Positions 26,310 through 36,060 are shown, counted from the first letter of the stretch. The stretch is 57,042 bases of DNA from Marinagarivorans sp. (GCA_028281865.1 JANQJB010000111.1:1-57042), one strand, 5' to 3'. The notes: generated from the letters alone by a model not told the origin. Program-made: numbers and translations.

Positions 26310-29234
26310 TTAATCGAGAGCTGCGCTAATCGAAAATTCCCAGCGCGTTCCTGAATATTGCAATAGTCGGGTCGCTTGACGAATACCGGTGTACTGACGG
26401 TTATGTTCGTCGCCGATATTACGCCCGTTCAAACGCATTGTAATGCCATTCCATCTGTAGGAAATCGATGCATCAAGTTGTCCATAGTCTTCTTCGTACT
26501 GGGGTAGAGCAACGGTATACGGTGCAATTTCTGGTTGCCCTTGAGCGTTCAGCTGCTCAGTCCAACCGGTAAGGTCTATATTGCCATCACCGTCGCTAAT
26601 ATAGCGCTCTTCCCGCCAGTTGTATGCCGCGCGGACTTCGAAGCCATAGCCTTCCCAATAGAGGACGAGGTTATACGAGTTCTCTGAGGTATCCACTAAC
26701 GGTAGAATACTGCCATTGAGCTCGTTACGGAAATTATCGGGTTGGCGACTGTCAGCATAGGTATAGTTGAAGATACCGCCAAAACCGTAACCCCAGTTTT
26801 GCTGATAGTTTAATTCGAAACCTTTAGTTTCCCCGCGCGGACCATTAACTTGTGTGCGAATGTTAAAGTCTGTAAGCACACCGTTCATCCGGTCTTCTTC
26901 ATTAACGAAGAATTGCTCTTCTGAAAATTGGTCTTTGAAAAACGAGCTGAGATTAACTCTAAAGACAGCAAACGACAGCGACGCATCTTCCATGAAATAC
27001 CACTCTAAAGAGGTATCGAAATTAGACGACTCTTTTGCATTGAGGTCGGGGTTGCCCCGGGTGCCCGTTTGTTGAGCGCCCTGCAACGACAACGAAGGCG
27101 AAATATCGTCTAGATTCGGTCGAGACATACGTTTTGATGCATGCAAACGCCAAAGTAGATCTTCTCGCAGGTCAAACGTAATCGTCGCGCTGGGGAGAAA
27201 ATTAGTGTACTCACTAATAAGTTCTAAGGTTGGTCGTGGATCGTCTAACTGGCGTTGTAGATTTGTCCAAGCGTTAGGATCACGTCCAATACTGTTGACG
27301 CGGGTACGTACAAAACGGCCGCCAATGTTTCCTCTAAAAGGCAGGGTGAAATCATCAGAATTAAATTTCACCATGGAGTAGGCTGCGGTAGTTCTCTCCG
27401 TAATGTCATAAAAATTGCTGAAGTTCTCTTCGAGGTCCAAAGTGAAATTTGTATTGTAGGTTTGATTCACGAAAGTGGTCGCTTCGACCAACATTGCGGT
27501 GGTTTCGTCGAAATCAAATGGGCGCGGGCCGGCAAACCATGTCCGCTGGATGTTGCCTTTTACGTCAGGTACGACTGGGTCTGTTTCGAACTCAAAGTAA
27601 TTTCTAACATTCTCAGGCAAATTGCCGAACGGAGTTAAGATATTGACATTGTTGCCCCGAATACGGAACTGCGTATTCTCTGCACTGCGTTCAGCAAGTC
27701 TTATTCCTGTTTCAAGGGTGAAATTCTCGTTGATCTCAAAATCAAAATCGAGCTTTAAGGCATCTTCTTTGATTATTTCACCCGGTCCAAAATCATCGCG
27801 GTTACCGTTGATTTGGAAAAACGACAGGTTATCAATGTCAGTGAAATCAAACAGTAAACCGTCATCGGCATTGACGTAAACAAGGTCCGCAAATTCGCCG
27901 CCGCGCGTGAAATTATAGTTTAACGTAGGCGTGTTAGAGGGTATGCCGGCACGGTTATTTCCATCGTGTGTGGTCAGCTGAAAGTTATAGCCGCGCGCAG
28001 TTTGTTCACTCTCTGCAGAACTCAATTGAAGGTCGATTGTAGTGCCTTCATTGTCGGTCCATTTCATTGAAAAAGAGTTATTCCATTGCTCTTGTTCGTT
28101 TTCAGAAAAATTGCTCGCAAATCTAGGACGAGACAGTTGAACTGTTCCTTCCAAGATAAATGAGCGGGTCACCTCATCCACTTTTTGCGTGCCGTTCGCA
28201 TCAGAAAATTCTCCGATAAACGGGTCACGAGTCACGGTTGCCACTGTGAATGGCTGTGTCTCGTCGAAACGGGCAAAGCCTTGCTGCCGGAATGGAATGA
28301 CTGTTCTCTGTTGACTGGCGAAGTTATCAAACTTGTTGTAGTTGACGTGCAAGGTAAATTCAAGATTGTCGTTCGGTGCAAATTGGATAACGCTATCGAT
28401 ACCCGTTCTTTCGCGTACGTCAAACGGTCGTTGAATTCGCACTAACTGCGGAACTGCGTGAAAAGTTTCTTCTAGGCCTGCAGGGTTGGCTTCACAAGCG
28501 GCATCACAAAAGTTGTTGCGTTCATTCCGCCAGCCACGCCAAGAGGGCACATTCAGTTGGTGAGACGATTCATGGTAGTCTTCATATGAAACATTGATCA
28601 ATGCGCCGAATCGGCCCATGTCCATGTCCCAGGAATTGCTCGCCAGGAAGGAAACCTTGGGGTCGCTATCATCAACATCAGAATCTTTACCTACACCGAG
28701 TTGCCCAGATAGCACAAAGCCAGTATCAAGTGGTTTGCGTGTGCGAACAACGACGGTTCCGCCCAATGAGCCCTCAGTAAAGTCGGCCTGTTGCGATTTA
28801 AATGCATCGAGAGAGGCCACCAAGGTTGCAGGAATGTTGCGCGTGCTGCCATTTCGATTGTTGGCACCAGCGGGCAGAATAGTGCGCCCATCTAATTCGA
28901 CTCGGTTTTCTGTAATACCACGAATTTGGAAACCATCGCCTTCCCCTGTGCCGTCTCGTGTAACCTGAATTCCTGGGATGCGTTGTAAGGCTTCAGCGAC
29001 GTTGTTGTCGGGAAGCGTACCAATATCGGTCGCATTAATGGAATCCATGATAGCATCCGCGTCGCGCTTGGTATCAAGCGCGGTGCTCAGCGCCTGGCGA
29101 ATGCCGAGCACGATTACTTCCTCTTGAATGGTTTCTTCCTGAGCCAGTGCATGTTGAGAGATTGCCACGGATAGCAGTGTGGACGCGACGCCCGCCATCA
29201 TAACTCGGCGCGCGCAGTGTTTGCGTAGGGTCAT
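26310..29234 (-). CDS. TonB-dependent outer-membrane receptor
   Basis: A 974-aa receptor with a signal peptide ending ALA, a TonB-box-like EEVIVLG, a plug domain (IPGIQVTRDGTGEGDGFQIRG, about 90-200) and a 22-strand-type barrel ending SISAALD with a terminal aromatic pattern (RWEFSIS). The sequence type (DTKRDADAIMDSINATDIGTLPD) is the TonB-Xanth/Caulobacter form often used for oligosaccharide uptake, which fits the galactose locus. AGGAGG lies at 29243-29248 before the ATG. A LacI-type palindrome lies 48 bp upstream. The ligand is not deduced from sequence. Confidence 0.93.
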   Translation of the reverse strand: MTLRKHCARRVMMAGVASTLLSVAISQHALAQEETIQEEVIVLGIRQALSTALDTKRDADAIMDSINATDIGTLPDNNVAEALQRIPGIQVTRDGTGEGDGFQIRGITENRVELDGRTILPAGANNRNGSTRNIPATLVASLDAFKSQQADFTEGSLGGTVVVRTRKPLDTGFVLSGQLGVGKDSDVDDSDPKVSFLASNSWDMDMGRFGALINVSYEDYHESSHQLNVPSWRGWRNERNNFCDAACEANPAGLEETFHAVPQLVRIQRPFDVRERTGIDSVIQFAPNDNLEFTLHVNYNKFDNFASQQRTVIPFRQQGFARFDETQPFTVATVTRDPFIGEFSDANGTQKVDEVTRSFILEGTVQLSRPRFASNFSENEQEQWNNSFSMKWTDNEGTTIDLQLSSAESEQTARGYNFQLTTHDGNNRAGIPSNTPTLNYNFTRGGEFADLVYVNADDGLLFDFTDIDNLSFFQINGNRDDFGPGEIIKEDALKLDFDFEINENFTLETGIRLAERSAENTQFRIRGNNVNILTPFGNLPENVRNYFEFETDPVVPDVKGNIQRTWFAGPRPFDFDETTAMLVEATTFVNQTYNTNFTLDLEENFSNFYDITERTTAAYSMVKFNSDDFTLPFRGNIGGRFVRTRVNSIGRDPNAWTNLQRQLDDPRPTLELISEYTNFLPSATITFDLREDLLWRLHASKRMSRPNLDDISPSLSLQGAQQTGTRGNPDLNAKESSNFDTSLEWYFMEDASLSFAVFRVNLSSFFKDQFSEEQFFVNEEDRMNGVLTDFNIRTQVNGPRGETKGFELNYQQNWGYGFGGIFNYTYADSRQPDNFRNELNGSILPLVDTSENSYNLVLYWEGYGFEVRAAYNWREERYISDGDGNIDLTGWTEQLNAQGQPEIAPYTVALPQYEEDYGQLDASISYRWNGITMRLNGRNIGDEHNRQYTGIRQATRLLQYSGTRWEFSISAALD

Positions 29235-29692
29235 TTGCTGTGCCTCCTAAAAAGGATCGGTTTACTGTCAATTAATTGTTATTGCACGAGTGCAATCGAG
29301 TTTTTTCTATTTTTGCCGCCGTATATTGTGTAACTTTTTATCGGTGCGCTATTTTTTTATCTATTTATTTTATTCGATTTATGCAGCTTCGCTTATTTTT
29401 TTGCGTGGGGAACGATAGTCTTGTTGATACTTGGTGTCAACTTGACGACTAGCGTGAAAGGCCTGAATATCGCCGCGAATTGAAAAAAGTGACTATTAGG
29501 CTGGTTGATTTGTAACCAGCCTTAGCAGTTGTGGCATCAAAAAAAGCGATTTCTTATATTATTAATAAATACTTAAGTTATTTTTGGTTAAAAAATACGC
29601 TTTTTGTTTTTTAATTCGCCAGCAATAGGTGCTTTAGTAAACAAATAATTAAATTGTCTCTCTCCTTGTTATTGACTCACGGATTTTAGTTT
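29235..29692. promoter_or_regulatory. TonB receptor promoter region and DUF1080 terminator region
   Basis: No gene was seen. It contains the LacI-type site at 29282-29295 and a hairpin at 29498-29522, perfect 9-bp stem AGGCTGGTT/AACCAGCCT. The hairpin is followed by Ts on the minus strand, about 170 bp after the DUF1080 gene. Confidence 0.6.
29282..29295. promoter_or_regulatory. LacI/GalR-type operator TTGCACGAGTGCAA
   Basis: Arms TTGCAC/GTGCAA flank a 2-bp centre, 48 bp upstream of the TonB receptor start. It is a plausible repressor site for sugar-inducible expression. A search of both strands of the window for the same motif would tell whether other locus genes share it; none was noted by eye. 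Confidence 0.5.
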
Positions 29693-30502
29693 TTAAAGCG
29701 GGGTCAATTCGATATTGCGGTAAAATAATTCTGCGCCCTCCGCTTGTATCAGTATTTTTCCTTTTTCAAGCTTTTTCCAACTCCCGGCTTGGCCTTTTGC
29801 TCCGCGCGTATTGTCCCAATATTTCATGTCGATAGCTTCGTTGACGAGCTGCCCATTTGCATAATATTTTGCGTGATCGCCGTCTACGATAATTTCGATT
29901 TTATTCCAGCCCGGAATGTCCCAAGAGTAGCTGCGATGAAAACGTGAAAAGTGCGTATCAGGGCTACCGCGGGTAACGGGCTCGCCATTGGGGTCGTAGT
30001 TCAAAATAGTCGAATTGACTTTGGATGTGACGCGGGTACCGATTGCCCAAATATCGCCTGTGTCTCCCTCCTGGATTTGCATTTCTACGCTTAAAGGCCA
30101 AATGATGTCGGGGCCGTGAACATGGAAAAGTACACCCGCATCGCGCACGCGATCCGCTCGTGGAATGAATTTTCGTTTAGCCCATTTATATTCGAGCGAA
30201 AGCTTGTAACGGCTGTATGAGTTGTGGGTGATTAAACCGGCATAACTCTGTTCTGAACCGTCCTTTTGAGTCGGGTAAACGTGGATGATGCCGCCCTTTT
30301 TGACTTTAAAATACTTTTCGTCGGCCGCATCTAAAACACCTTCCTTGCGAGAAATGACGTACCACCCATCAAAATTCTTTCCATTAAAAAGCGAAATGGT
30401 TTTTTTACTTTTGTGTTCGTCCTTTTTGTGGTGGCCGGCGTAACAAGTGCTTGCGAACGAGGCCCCGATAAAAAAAAGCAGGGCGAAATGTTTCAATTTC
30501 AT
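29693..30502 (-). CDS. Secreted DUF1080 family protein
   Basis: A 269-aa exported protein with a signal peptide ending CYA. The rest matches the DUF1080/3-keto-disaccharide hydrolase jellyroll family: LFNGKNFDGWYV near the start, YEYKWAKRKF, SVEMQIQEGDTGDIW and a C-terminal AEGAELFYRNIEL. In characterised relatives the fold acts on 3-keto-glycosides or binds glycans; the exact reaction here is unknown. AGGA lies before the ATG. It is divergent from the TIM-barrel lipoprotein gene. Confidence 0.85.
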   Translation of the reverse strand: MKLKHFALLFFIGASFASTCYAGHHKKDEHKSKKTISLFNGKNFDGWYVISRKEGVLDAADEKYFKVKKGGIIHVYPTQKDGSEQSYAGLITHNSYSRYKLSLEYKWAKRKFIPRADRVRDAGVLFHVHGPDIIWPLSVEMQIQEGDTGDIWAIGTRVTSKVNSTILNYDPNGEPVTRGSPDTHFSRFHRSYSWDIPGWNKIEIIVDGDHAKYYANGQLVNEAIDMKYWDNTRGAKGQAGSWKKLEKGKILIQAEGAELFYRNIELTPL

Positions 30503-30652
30503 GGCGATTCCTGTTTGAGTTGAGCTAACAAGTAACTACAGAAAGCCCTGATTAATTCGTGGATGAATAATCTATCAGAGTTCCCTATAGTATTTGTGTT
30601 TAAACAGATAGTATTTGGGTTTAAAAACTAATCTGGGTTTAAAACTGCTAGG
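30503..30652. promoter_or_regulatory. Divergent promoter with three TTTAAA direct repeats
   Basis: Three copies of GTGTTTAAA/GGGTTTAAA are seen, with G at 30596, 30617 and 30635 (steps of 21 and 18 bp). The spacing is near two helical turns and suggests a multimeric regulator between the DUF1080 and TIM-barrel genes. Confidence 0.4.
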
Positions 30653-30787
30653 GTGACTTATCAAATGTGTGCAACCAAATCGTCTAGTCATACAAAATTG
30701 GCTTACACGAGGAGCTGCAATTTACAGGCTTTTGATGCAATCGCCAATAGTTGTACTCCGCTTGCTTGGCATTTTTCGTTGCAGAGA

Positions 30788-31666
30788 GTGACGCAATTCG
30801 CGCGTGTTTTCGTCACGTTGTTTTTATGCGTCATGTTTTTTGGCGCTTGCCAACCCTCGGCAAATAGGAAGGTACCCCTAAACGTTCCCAACCCTATCTT
30901 TGCTATGAGTTATGGTTTTCCTGACTTTTCAATTGAAGAGCAGATCGATTTTCTCGCTGGGTCGGGGTTTGACGGAATTGCGCTTCATATATGGAATGAC
31001 GAGACATTTGAAAATTTGTGGCGCGCGCAACAAAAAGCGCAGGTAATGGCCGGCCATTTCAAAATATTTGGTCTCTATATGCCTGTGGATATAAAAAACT
31101 CGCGTCATCATGAGTTGCTTTCACGAGTCATTGACGCGGTGGAAGCGCAGTCGATTCCGTTGTGGGTGACGACAAAGAATAGGGAGGTGAGTGAGTCAGA
31201 GATTGTTGCATTTTACCGCGAGCTTGCGCGCGAAGCAGCGGCCAAAAATGTCGATATTGTTATTTATCCTCACGATCGGCATTTTATCTTGTCCGCGGAG
31301 GAATCATTGAAGATTATTCGCCAAGTGGACGCGGATAATCTTTACACAACATTGCATTTGAATCACGAATTGCGCAAAGGCAATGGGGCTCGGCTTGAGG
31401 CAGTCGTGCGCAATGTGATGCCGTATGTCAAACTCGCCTCATTGAGCGGTGCAAATGAGCTCGGGCTATACAATCAAGGTTCGCGCGACTGGAGCGACGT
31501 TGTGCAAGCTCTTACCCAGACAAAATTTGATGTGCATATATTTTATAAGCTTCTTCAGCGATACGAGTATTGGGGCCCTGTGGGCTACAACAATTTTGGC
31601 ATTGCTGGCGACCCGCGGATTCACCATCGGGAAACGCTTGCGATTATCCGATCTTGGCAAAAATGA
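30788..31666 (+). CDS. Lipoprotein, sugar phosphate isomerase/epimerase-like TIM barrel
   Basis: An AP-endonuclease-2-like TIM-barrel protein (xylose isomerase-like fold). FGAC is a lipobox, so it is probably a lipoprotein. The frame is open from GTG 30653, but a signal peptide of usual length requires a start near TTG 30779 or GTG 30788, which is used; no start has a convincing Shine-Dalgarno. Body: GFPDFSIEEQIDFLAGSGFDGI, then strands and a metal-binding-type His/Glu set (YPHDRHF, TTLHLNHE). A secreted member of an isomerase fold beside DUF1080 suggests keto-sugar handling, as in known DUF1080 plus isomerase clusters. Confidence 0.75.
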   Translation: MTQFARVFVTLFLCVMFFGACQPSANRKVPLNVPNPIFAMSYGFPDFSIEEQIDFLAGSGFDGIALHIWNDETFENLWRAQQKAQVMAGHFKIFGLYMPVDIKNSRHHELLSRVIDAVEAQSIPLWVTTKNREVSESEIVAFYRELAREAAAKNVDIVIYPHDRHFILSAEESLKIIRQVDADNLYTTLHLNHELRKGNGARLEAVVRNVMPYVKLASLSGANELGLYNQGSRDWSDVVQALTQTKFDVHIFYKLLQRYEYWGPVGYNNFGIAGDPRIHHRETLAIIRSWQK

Positions 31667-31880
31667 ATTGTGTCTCGTTTCAGCCTTTTTGCCTATAAAA
31701 CTTAGCCTATCTACCGCATACCCTTCGTCTATTAGCCGCCCAGCTCAGCGTGATTAACACGATCTTCGTTTGAAAATTGACCAATATTTGGCTCGCTGGT
31801 CAGCCTTCCTGTACCTGTGTAGAATGCATCGCCGTGTAGCTTTTGAACCTTTCGATTAACGCATAACAAGAACAAATATT

Positions 31881-33581
31881 ATGAATATTGTAGAGATATT
31901 ATTATTTGTGATCGCCGTGACAGGCGTGATCAGTTTCGGGGTTTGGCAGGGGCGCAGCGCCACACACGATTCAGCCGGCGCGGCTAGTGGGTATTTCTTA
32001 GCGGGCAGACACCTGTCGTGGTATTTAGTTGGTTTTTCTTTAATTGCTGCGAATATTTCAACTGAGCAGTTTGTTGGGATGTCGGGGAAAGCAGCTGACT
32101 GGCTTGGAATGGCTATCGCTTCTTATGAGTGGATGGCAGCAGTAACGCTGGTAGTCGTTGCATTTGTTTTTCTACCGAAGTTTCTTAAAACGGGTATTTA
32201 TACTATCCCCGAATTTCTCGAGTACCGCTACGATACTTTCTCTCGCACGGTAATGGCGGTTGCCACTTTATTAATTCTCGTCGGTGTGCCGACTGCTTCG
32301 GTTATTTACGCCGGCTCATTGGTTATTTCGGGTTACTATCCAGAAGTCCCCATCCTCGGTAATTTGGTCGCGTGTTGTTGGCTGATAGCGATTCTCGCGG
32401 CCGGCTATGTATTTGTCGGTGGTCTGAAGGCGTGCGCATGGACCGATCTTATTTGGGGGGCATCTCTTATAGTCGGGGGTGCGATCGTGGCTTATCTGGC
32501 TTTTTCTGCGTTGGGCAGTGCCGACCCAGCTACTTTGGTTAAAACTGCCACACTAAAAGATGTCTCACCGGATGATCTGGCTAATGCCGGTTCCTGGGAG
32601 CGCTTTCAATTGTTGAACGCTGGCTCTGCGGAAGAGGGTGGCAAACTGCATATGGTGCGACCGCTGTCTGATCCTGAGATTCCGTGGTCGGCACTGATAC
32701 TTGGTTTGTGGTTACCCAATTTCTTTTATTGGGGTTTTAATCAGTACATTATGCAACGGGCGCTCGGTTCAAAAAGCTTAGCCGAAGGCCAAAAAGGTAT
32801 TGTTTTCGCTGCCTTTCTTAAATTGTTGATTCCTTTCGTGATTGTTATACCCGGTATCCTCGCGTTTAACCTCTACTACGAGCAGCTTGCACTTGCTAAC
32901 GGCGGTTTTAACTACGACGCGGCGTTCCCAACTTTGTTGCGCAACTTAATTAAACCTCACCCATGGATATCTTGGTTTGTGTTAGCCGCTATGTTTGGCG
33001 CAATTGTGAGCTCTTTGGCTTCAATGCTTAATTCGGCGTCTACCATTGCCACAATGGATATTTTTCACAAGATAGTTCCACAGTACGATGAGGAAAAACT
33101 TCCGACAATTGGGCGTATTTGTGTTGTTTTGTTTGTTGTTATCGCCGCTATTATTGCGCCAAACCTCTCCAAAATGGGTGCGATTTTTACTTTTATTCAA
33201 GAGTTCCAAGGTTTTATTAGCCCAGGTGTTATAGCGATTTTCTTATTTGGTATGCTGGTACCGCGTGCACCGCGCTTCCTAGGCTGGAGCGGGATAGTAT
33301 TAAATGCCGTTCTTTACGGCTCGATAAAGTGGTTCCTCGGTGCGAAAATCGTGGCGGCGGGTTTGTGGTTTTCCGATAGTATTTCCTTTCTTGATCGTAT
33401 GGCCATCTGCTTTATTTGTGTGTGTATATACTGTGCGGTTATGACAGCGGTTAAACCGTTGGAAGAGCCTATTCGGATGCCTGTCAATGAAGACATGGAT
33501 ATGACATCTTCACCTGCGGTAAAAATGATGGGTTACGGCGTTATCGGTTTAACCATTATCTTATATATCATATTTTGGTAA
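31881..33581 (+). CDS. Sodium/solute symporter, SGLT-type
   Basis: A 566-aa membrane protein with about 14 hydrophobic helices of the SSS family. SGLT-type signatures include FLAGRHLSWYLVGFSLIAANISTEQFVGMSG and FYWGFNQYIMQRALGSKSL. Sodium-coupled galactose or glucose uptake is inferred from its position directly before galM-galK-galT. A hairpin terminator follows at 33611-33642, so downstream genes may have partial read-through or an independent promoter. Confidence 0.9.
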   Translation: MNIVEILLFVIAVTGVISFGVWQGRSATHDSAGAASGYFLAGRHLSWYLVGFSLIAANISTEQFVGMSGKAADWLGMAIASYEWMAAVTLVVVAFVFLPKFLKTGIYTIPEFLEYRYDTFSRTVMAVATLLILVGVPTASVIYAGSLVISGYYPEVPILGNLVACCWLIAILAAGYVFVGGLKACAWTDLIWGASLIVGGAIVAYLAFSALGSADPATLVKTATLKDVSPDDLANAGSWERFQLLNAGSAEEGGKLHMVRPLSDPEIPWSALILGLWLPNFFYWGFNQYIMQRALGSKSLAEGQKGIVFAAFLKLLIPFVIVIPGILAFNLYYEQLALANGGFNYDAAFPTLLRNLIKPHPWISWFVLAAMFGAIVSSLASMLNSASTIATMDIFHKIVPQYDEEKLPTIGRICVVLFVVIAAIIAPNLSKMGAIFTFIQEFQGFISPGVIAIFLFGMLVPRAPRFLGWSGIVLNAVLYGSIKWFLGAKIVAAGLWFSDSISFLDRMAICFICVCIYCAVMTAVKPLEEPIRMPVNEDMDMTSSPAVKMMGYGVIGLTIILYIIFW

Positions 33582-33610
33582 TAATTTAATTCTGCATCTG
33601 GAAGAGGTTT

Positions 33611-33642
33611 AAAAGGGGTAGGGCTGAGTCTCTGCCCCTTTT
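33611..33642 (+). terminator. Hairpin after symporter gene
   Basis: AAAAGGGG (33611-33618) pairs with CCCCTTTT (33635-33642). The T-run lies within the stem arm, so leaky termination is likely; the gal genes follow co-directionally. Confidence 0.65.
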
Positions 33643-33692
33643 CGGTTTCGACAAGCTATTAGCCCATCAATAAGTAATGATTGAGCGATTAA

Positions 33693-34742
33693 ATGACAAT
33701 TCAAAGTGAACATTTTGGTTTCTTGCCTGATGGAAGAGAAGTCAAAAGTTACACCCTGAGTAATGCAAATGGGATGCGCGTCGAGCTAATATCGTTTGGC
33801 GCGATTGTGCGAAGTATAGTGGTCCCTGATCGCAACGGAAATCTTGATGATATTGTCTTGGGCTGGAAAACACTGGATGAATACCGGGTTAACGAACCTT
33901 ATTTAGGTGCGACGGTGGGACGTTATGCGAACCGCATTAAAAATGCTCTTTTTACGCTTGATGGCAATACTTACCCGCTACCGGTTAACCAATCACCGAA
34001 TCACTTGCACGGTGGTTTTGAGGGTTTTCATAAAAAACTCTGGCACGTGGAAACTCAGGAAGAAAAAATTGTTTTTTCCTATTTGAGTGAAGACGGTGAA
34101 GAGGGTTATCCAGGAAATTTAAAAAACGAGGTGAGTTATTCACTCGGCGATGACAACACATTTTTGATTGAGTTTAAGGCGACAAGTGATAAGCCAACAA
34201 TTTGTAACTTAACTCATCACTCTTACTTTAATTTAGCGGGTGAAGGTTGTAGTGATATTCTTGATCACAGGCTTATGATTGCGGCTGATCGTCTGAGTTT
34301 AATAGACGAACAACAGGTTCATATGGATGATTCAATCGCAGTAGAAAATACGCCGTTTGATTTTACCTCTGAGCATGCGATAGGCGAGCGTATCGATGAT
34401 GAGCACGAGCAAATAAAAATTGGCTTTGGCTACGATCATAATTGGATTTTGAATGAGCCAGGAAACACGGAGCGAGCTCAAGCACGTGTTTTTGATCCGC
34501 GATCAGGTCGCGTCATGGAAATGTTTACGACTCAACCCGGTATTCAGCTTTATACTGCCAATTTTTTAGAAGAAAGTATGCTGGGCAAATCGGGTAAGGC
34601 GTATCCACGCCGCTCGGCATTTTGTTTGGAACCTCAACATTTTCCCGGCGCGGAAGCTGGCCGTTGCAAGCCCTGTAATCCGCTTTATCCAGGTGAGGAA
34701 TATCGGCAGAGTATAAATTTTAAATTTTCGGTACAAAAATAG
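33693..34742 (+). CDS. galM: Aldose 1-epimerase (galactose mutarotase)
   Basis: A 349-aa GalM-family beta-sandwich enzyme interconverting alpha and beta galactose. Seen: NGMRVELISFGAIVRSIVVPDR, GRYANRIKNALF, the catalytic His of THHSYFNLAG, GYDHNWIL and the catalytic Glu of CLEPQHFPGA. It lacks a signal peptide, so it acts in the cytoplasm just before GalK. galK starts 31 bp downstream. A second, exported homologue lies at 37289. Confidence 0.93.
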   Translation: MTIQSEHFGFLPDGREVKSYTLSNANGMRVELISFGAIVRSIVVPDRNGNLDDIVLGWKTLDEYRVNEPYLGATVGRYANRIKNALFTLDGNTYPLPVNQSPNHLHGGFEGFHKKLWHVETQEEKIVFSYLSEDGEEGYPGNLKNEVSYSLGDDNTFLIEFKATSDKPTICNLTHHSYFNLAGEGCSDILDHRLMIAADRLSLIDEQQVHMDDSIAVENTPFDFTSEHAIGERIDDEHEQIKIGFGYDHNWILNEPGNTERAQARVFDPRSGRVMEMFTTQPGIQLYTANFLEESMLGKSGKAYPRRSAFCLEPQHFPGAEAGRCKPCNPLYPGEEYRQSINFKFSVQK

Positions 34743-34773
34743 TTTAACAGTCTTGTGATTTGCGGAATAAGAT

Positions 34774-35976
34774 ATGCTAGGTGACAAAGAGTTGGAATTA
34801 ACAGATTTAGTTCAACGCGCAGAAAATACTTTTGAAACAAATTTTAAAAAGAAGCCACAGTGGGTCGCTTCTGCGCCGGGCCGTGTTAATTTAATTGGCG
34901 AGCACACGGATTATAACGGTGGTTATGTTTTTCCGATGGCGATTCAACGCAGCGTTGTCTTGGCTGCCGCCCCAAGCGATGAAACGGGAGAAAACGGCGA
35001 AACGATTGTCAATATTTATAGCCACAACTTGGGTGAAACAAAAAGTTTAAAAATAATAGATAACAAAATAAAACGTTCGCTGACTTGGACGGATTACATC
35101 GCCGGAATTTTTGCAGGCTTTTTGGCATTGGGCGCCGAAATTCCATCGTTGGATATTGTCGTGGATGGTAATGTGCCACTTGGTGGTGGGCTTTCAAGCA
35201 GTGCAGCGCTAGAAGTTTCGGTTGCTACTCTGCTAGAGGCCGTTACGGGTAAAAATTTATCGGCGCTCGATAAAGTATTACTATGCCAAAAAGCAGAGCA
35301 CGATTTCGCTGGAGTTCCATGTGGCATTATGGATCAATTCGCGTCGGTAAATGGAAAAAAAGATCATTTATTGTTGCTCGATTGTAAATCGACAAAAGCC
35401 TATGTTGTCCCGTTTGAAAACCCCGATATTTCGATATTAATTATCGATAGCAATGTCAAACACCAGCTCGCTAACGGTGAATACGCCAAAAGACGTGAAG
35501 AGTGCGAAAAGGCGGCGGAAATTCTCGGTGTTGAATTGTTGCGTGATGTAAAAATGGCGGACTTGGAAGCTAAAGAGTCTGAGATGGATGCAACGGTGTT
35601 CAAGCGCGCGCGACATGTTATCGCTGAAACTGAGCGAACCGCAAATGCAGCTAAAGCGATGAAACGAGGTGAGTGGTCGCTGGTTGGTGAGTTGATGTTG
35701 GAAAGCCATGCGTCATTGCGCGATGACTACGAGGTAAGTTGTAACGAATTAGATTTGTTGGTTGAGCTGGTTATGGATTGCGGCAAGTCGAAAGGTGTTT
35801 TGGGAACACGCATGACGGGTGGAGGTTTTGGGGGGTGCACAGTGAGTTTAGTGCCGAAAAAAATTCTTGAGGAAATTATTCAAGATGTATCGGCTCGCTA
35901 CTTCGAAAAAACGGGAATCCAACCTGCGGTATTTACGACGCGTCCGGCTCAGGGTGCACAGATGGTTAAACAGTAA
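34774..35976 (+). CDS. galK: Galactokinase
   Basis: A 400-aa GHMP kinase that phosphorylates alpha-D-galactose at C1. The galactokinase signature GRVNLIGEHTDYNGG is at about residues 36-50, the GHMP ATP motif PLGGGLSSSAAL at about 131-142, and the third motif is GTRMTGGGFGGC. The catalytic Asp is in CGIMDQF. Length fits the family (about 380-400). It lies between galM and galT, and a hairpin follows the stop. Confidence 0.95.
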   Translation: MLGDKELELTDLVQRAENTFETNFKKKPQWVASAPGRVNLIGEHTDYNGGYVFPMAIQRSVVLAAAPSDETGENGETIVNIYSHNLGETKSLKIIDNKIKRSLTWTDYIAGIFAGFLALGAEIPSLDIVVDGNVPLGGGLSSSAALEVSVATLLEAVTGKNLSALDKVLLCQKAEHDFAGVPCGIMDQFASVNGKKDHLLLLDCKSTKAYVVPFENPDISILIIDSNVKHQLANGEYAKRREECEKAAEILGVELLRDVKMADLEAKESEMDATVFKRARHVIAETERTANAAKAMKRGEWSLVGELMLESHASLRDDYEVSCNELDLLVELVMDCGKSKGVLGTRMTGGGFGGCTVSLVPKKILEEIIQDVSARYFEKTGIQPAVFTTRPAQGAQMVKQ

Positions 35977-35988
35977 GAACCAGAACCC

Positions 35989-36022
35989 GCAATCAAATCG
36001 ATAGGACGATCGGTTTGATTGC
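35989..36022 (+). other. Intercistronic hairpin between galK and galT
   Basis: GCAATCAAATCGAT (35989-36002) pairs with ATCGGTTTGATTGC (36009-36022), 14 bp with one G-U wobble, loop AGGACG. No T-run follows. It probably protects or processes the mRNA, or tunes galK:galT output. Confidence 0.7.
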
Positions 36023-36060
36023 CAAGTTAAAAACAGAGAAAAATTAGCGAAAGAAATATT

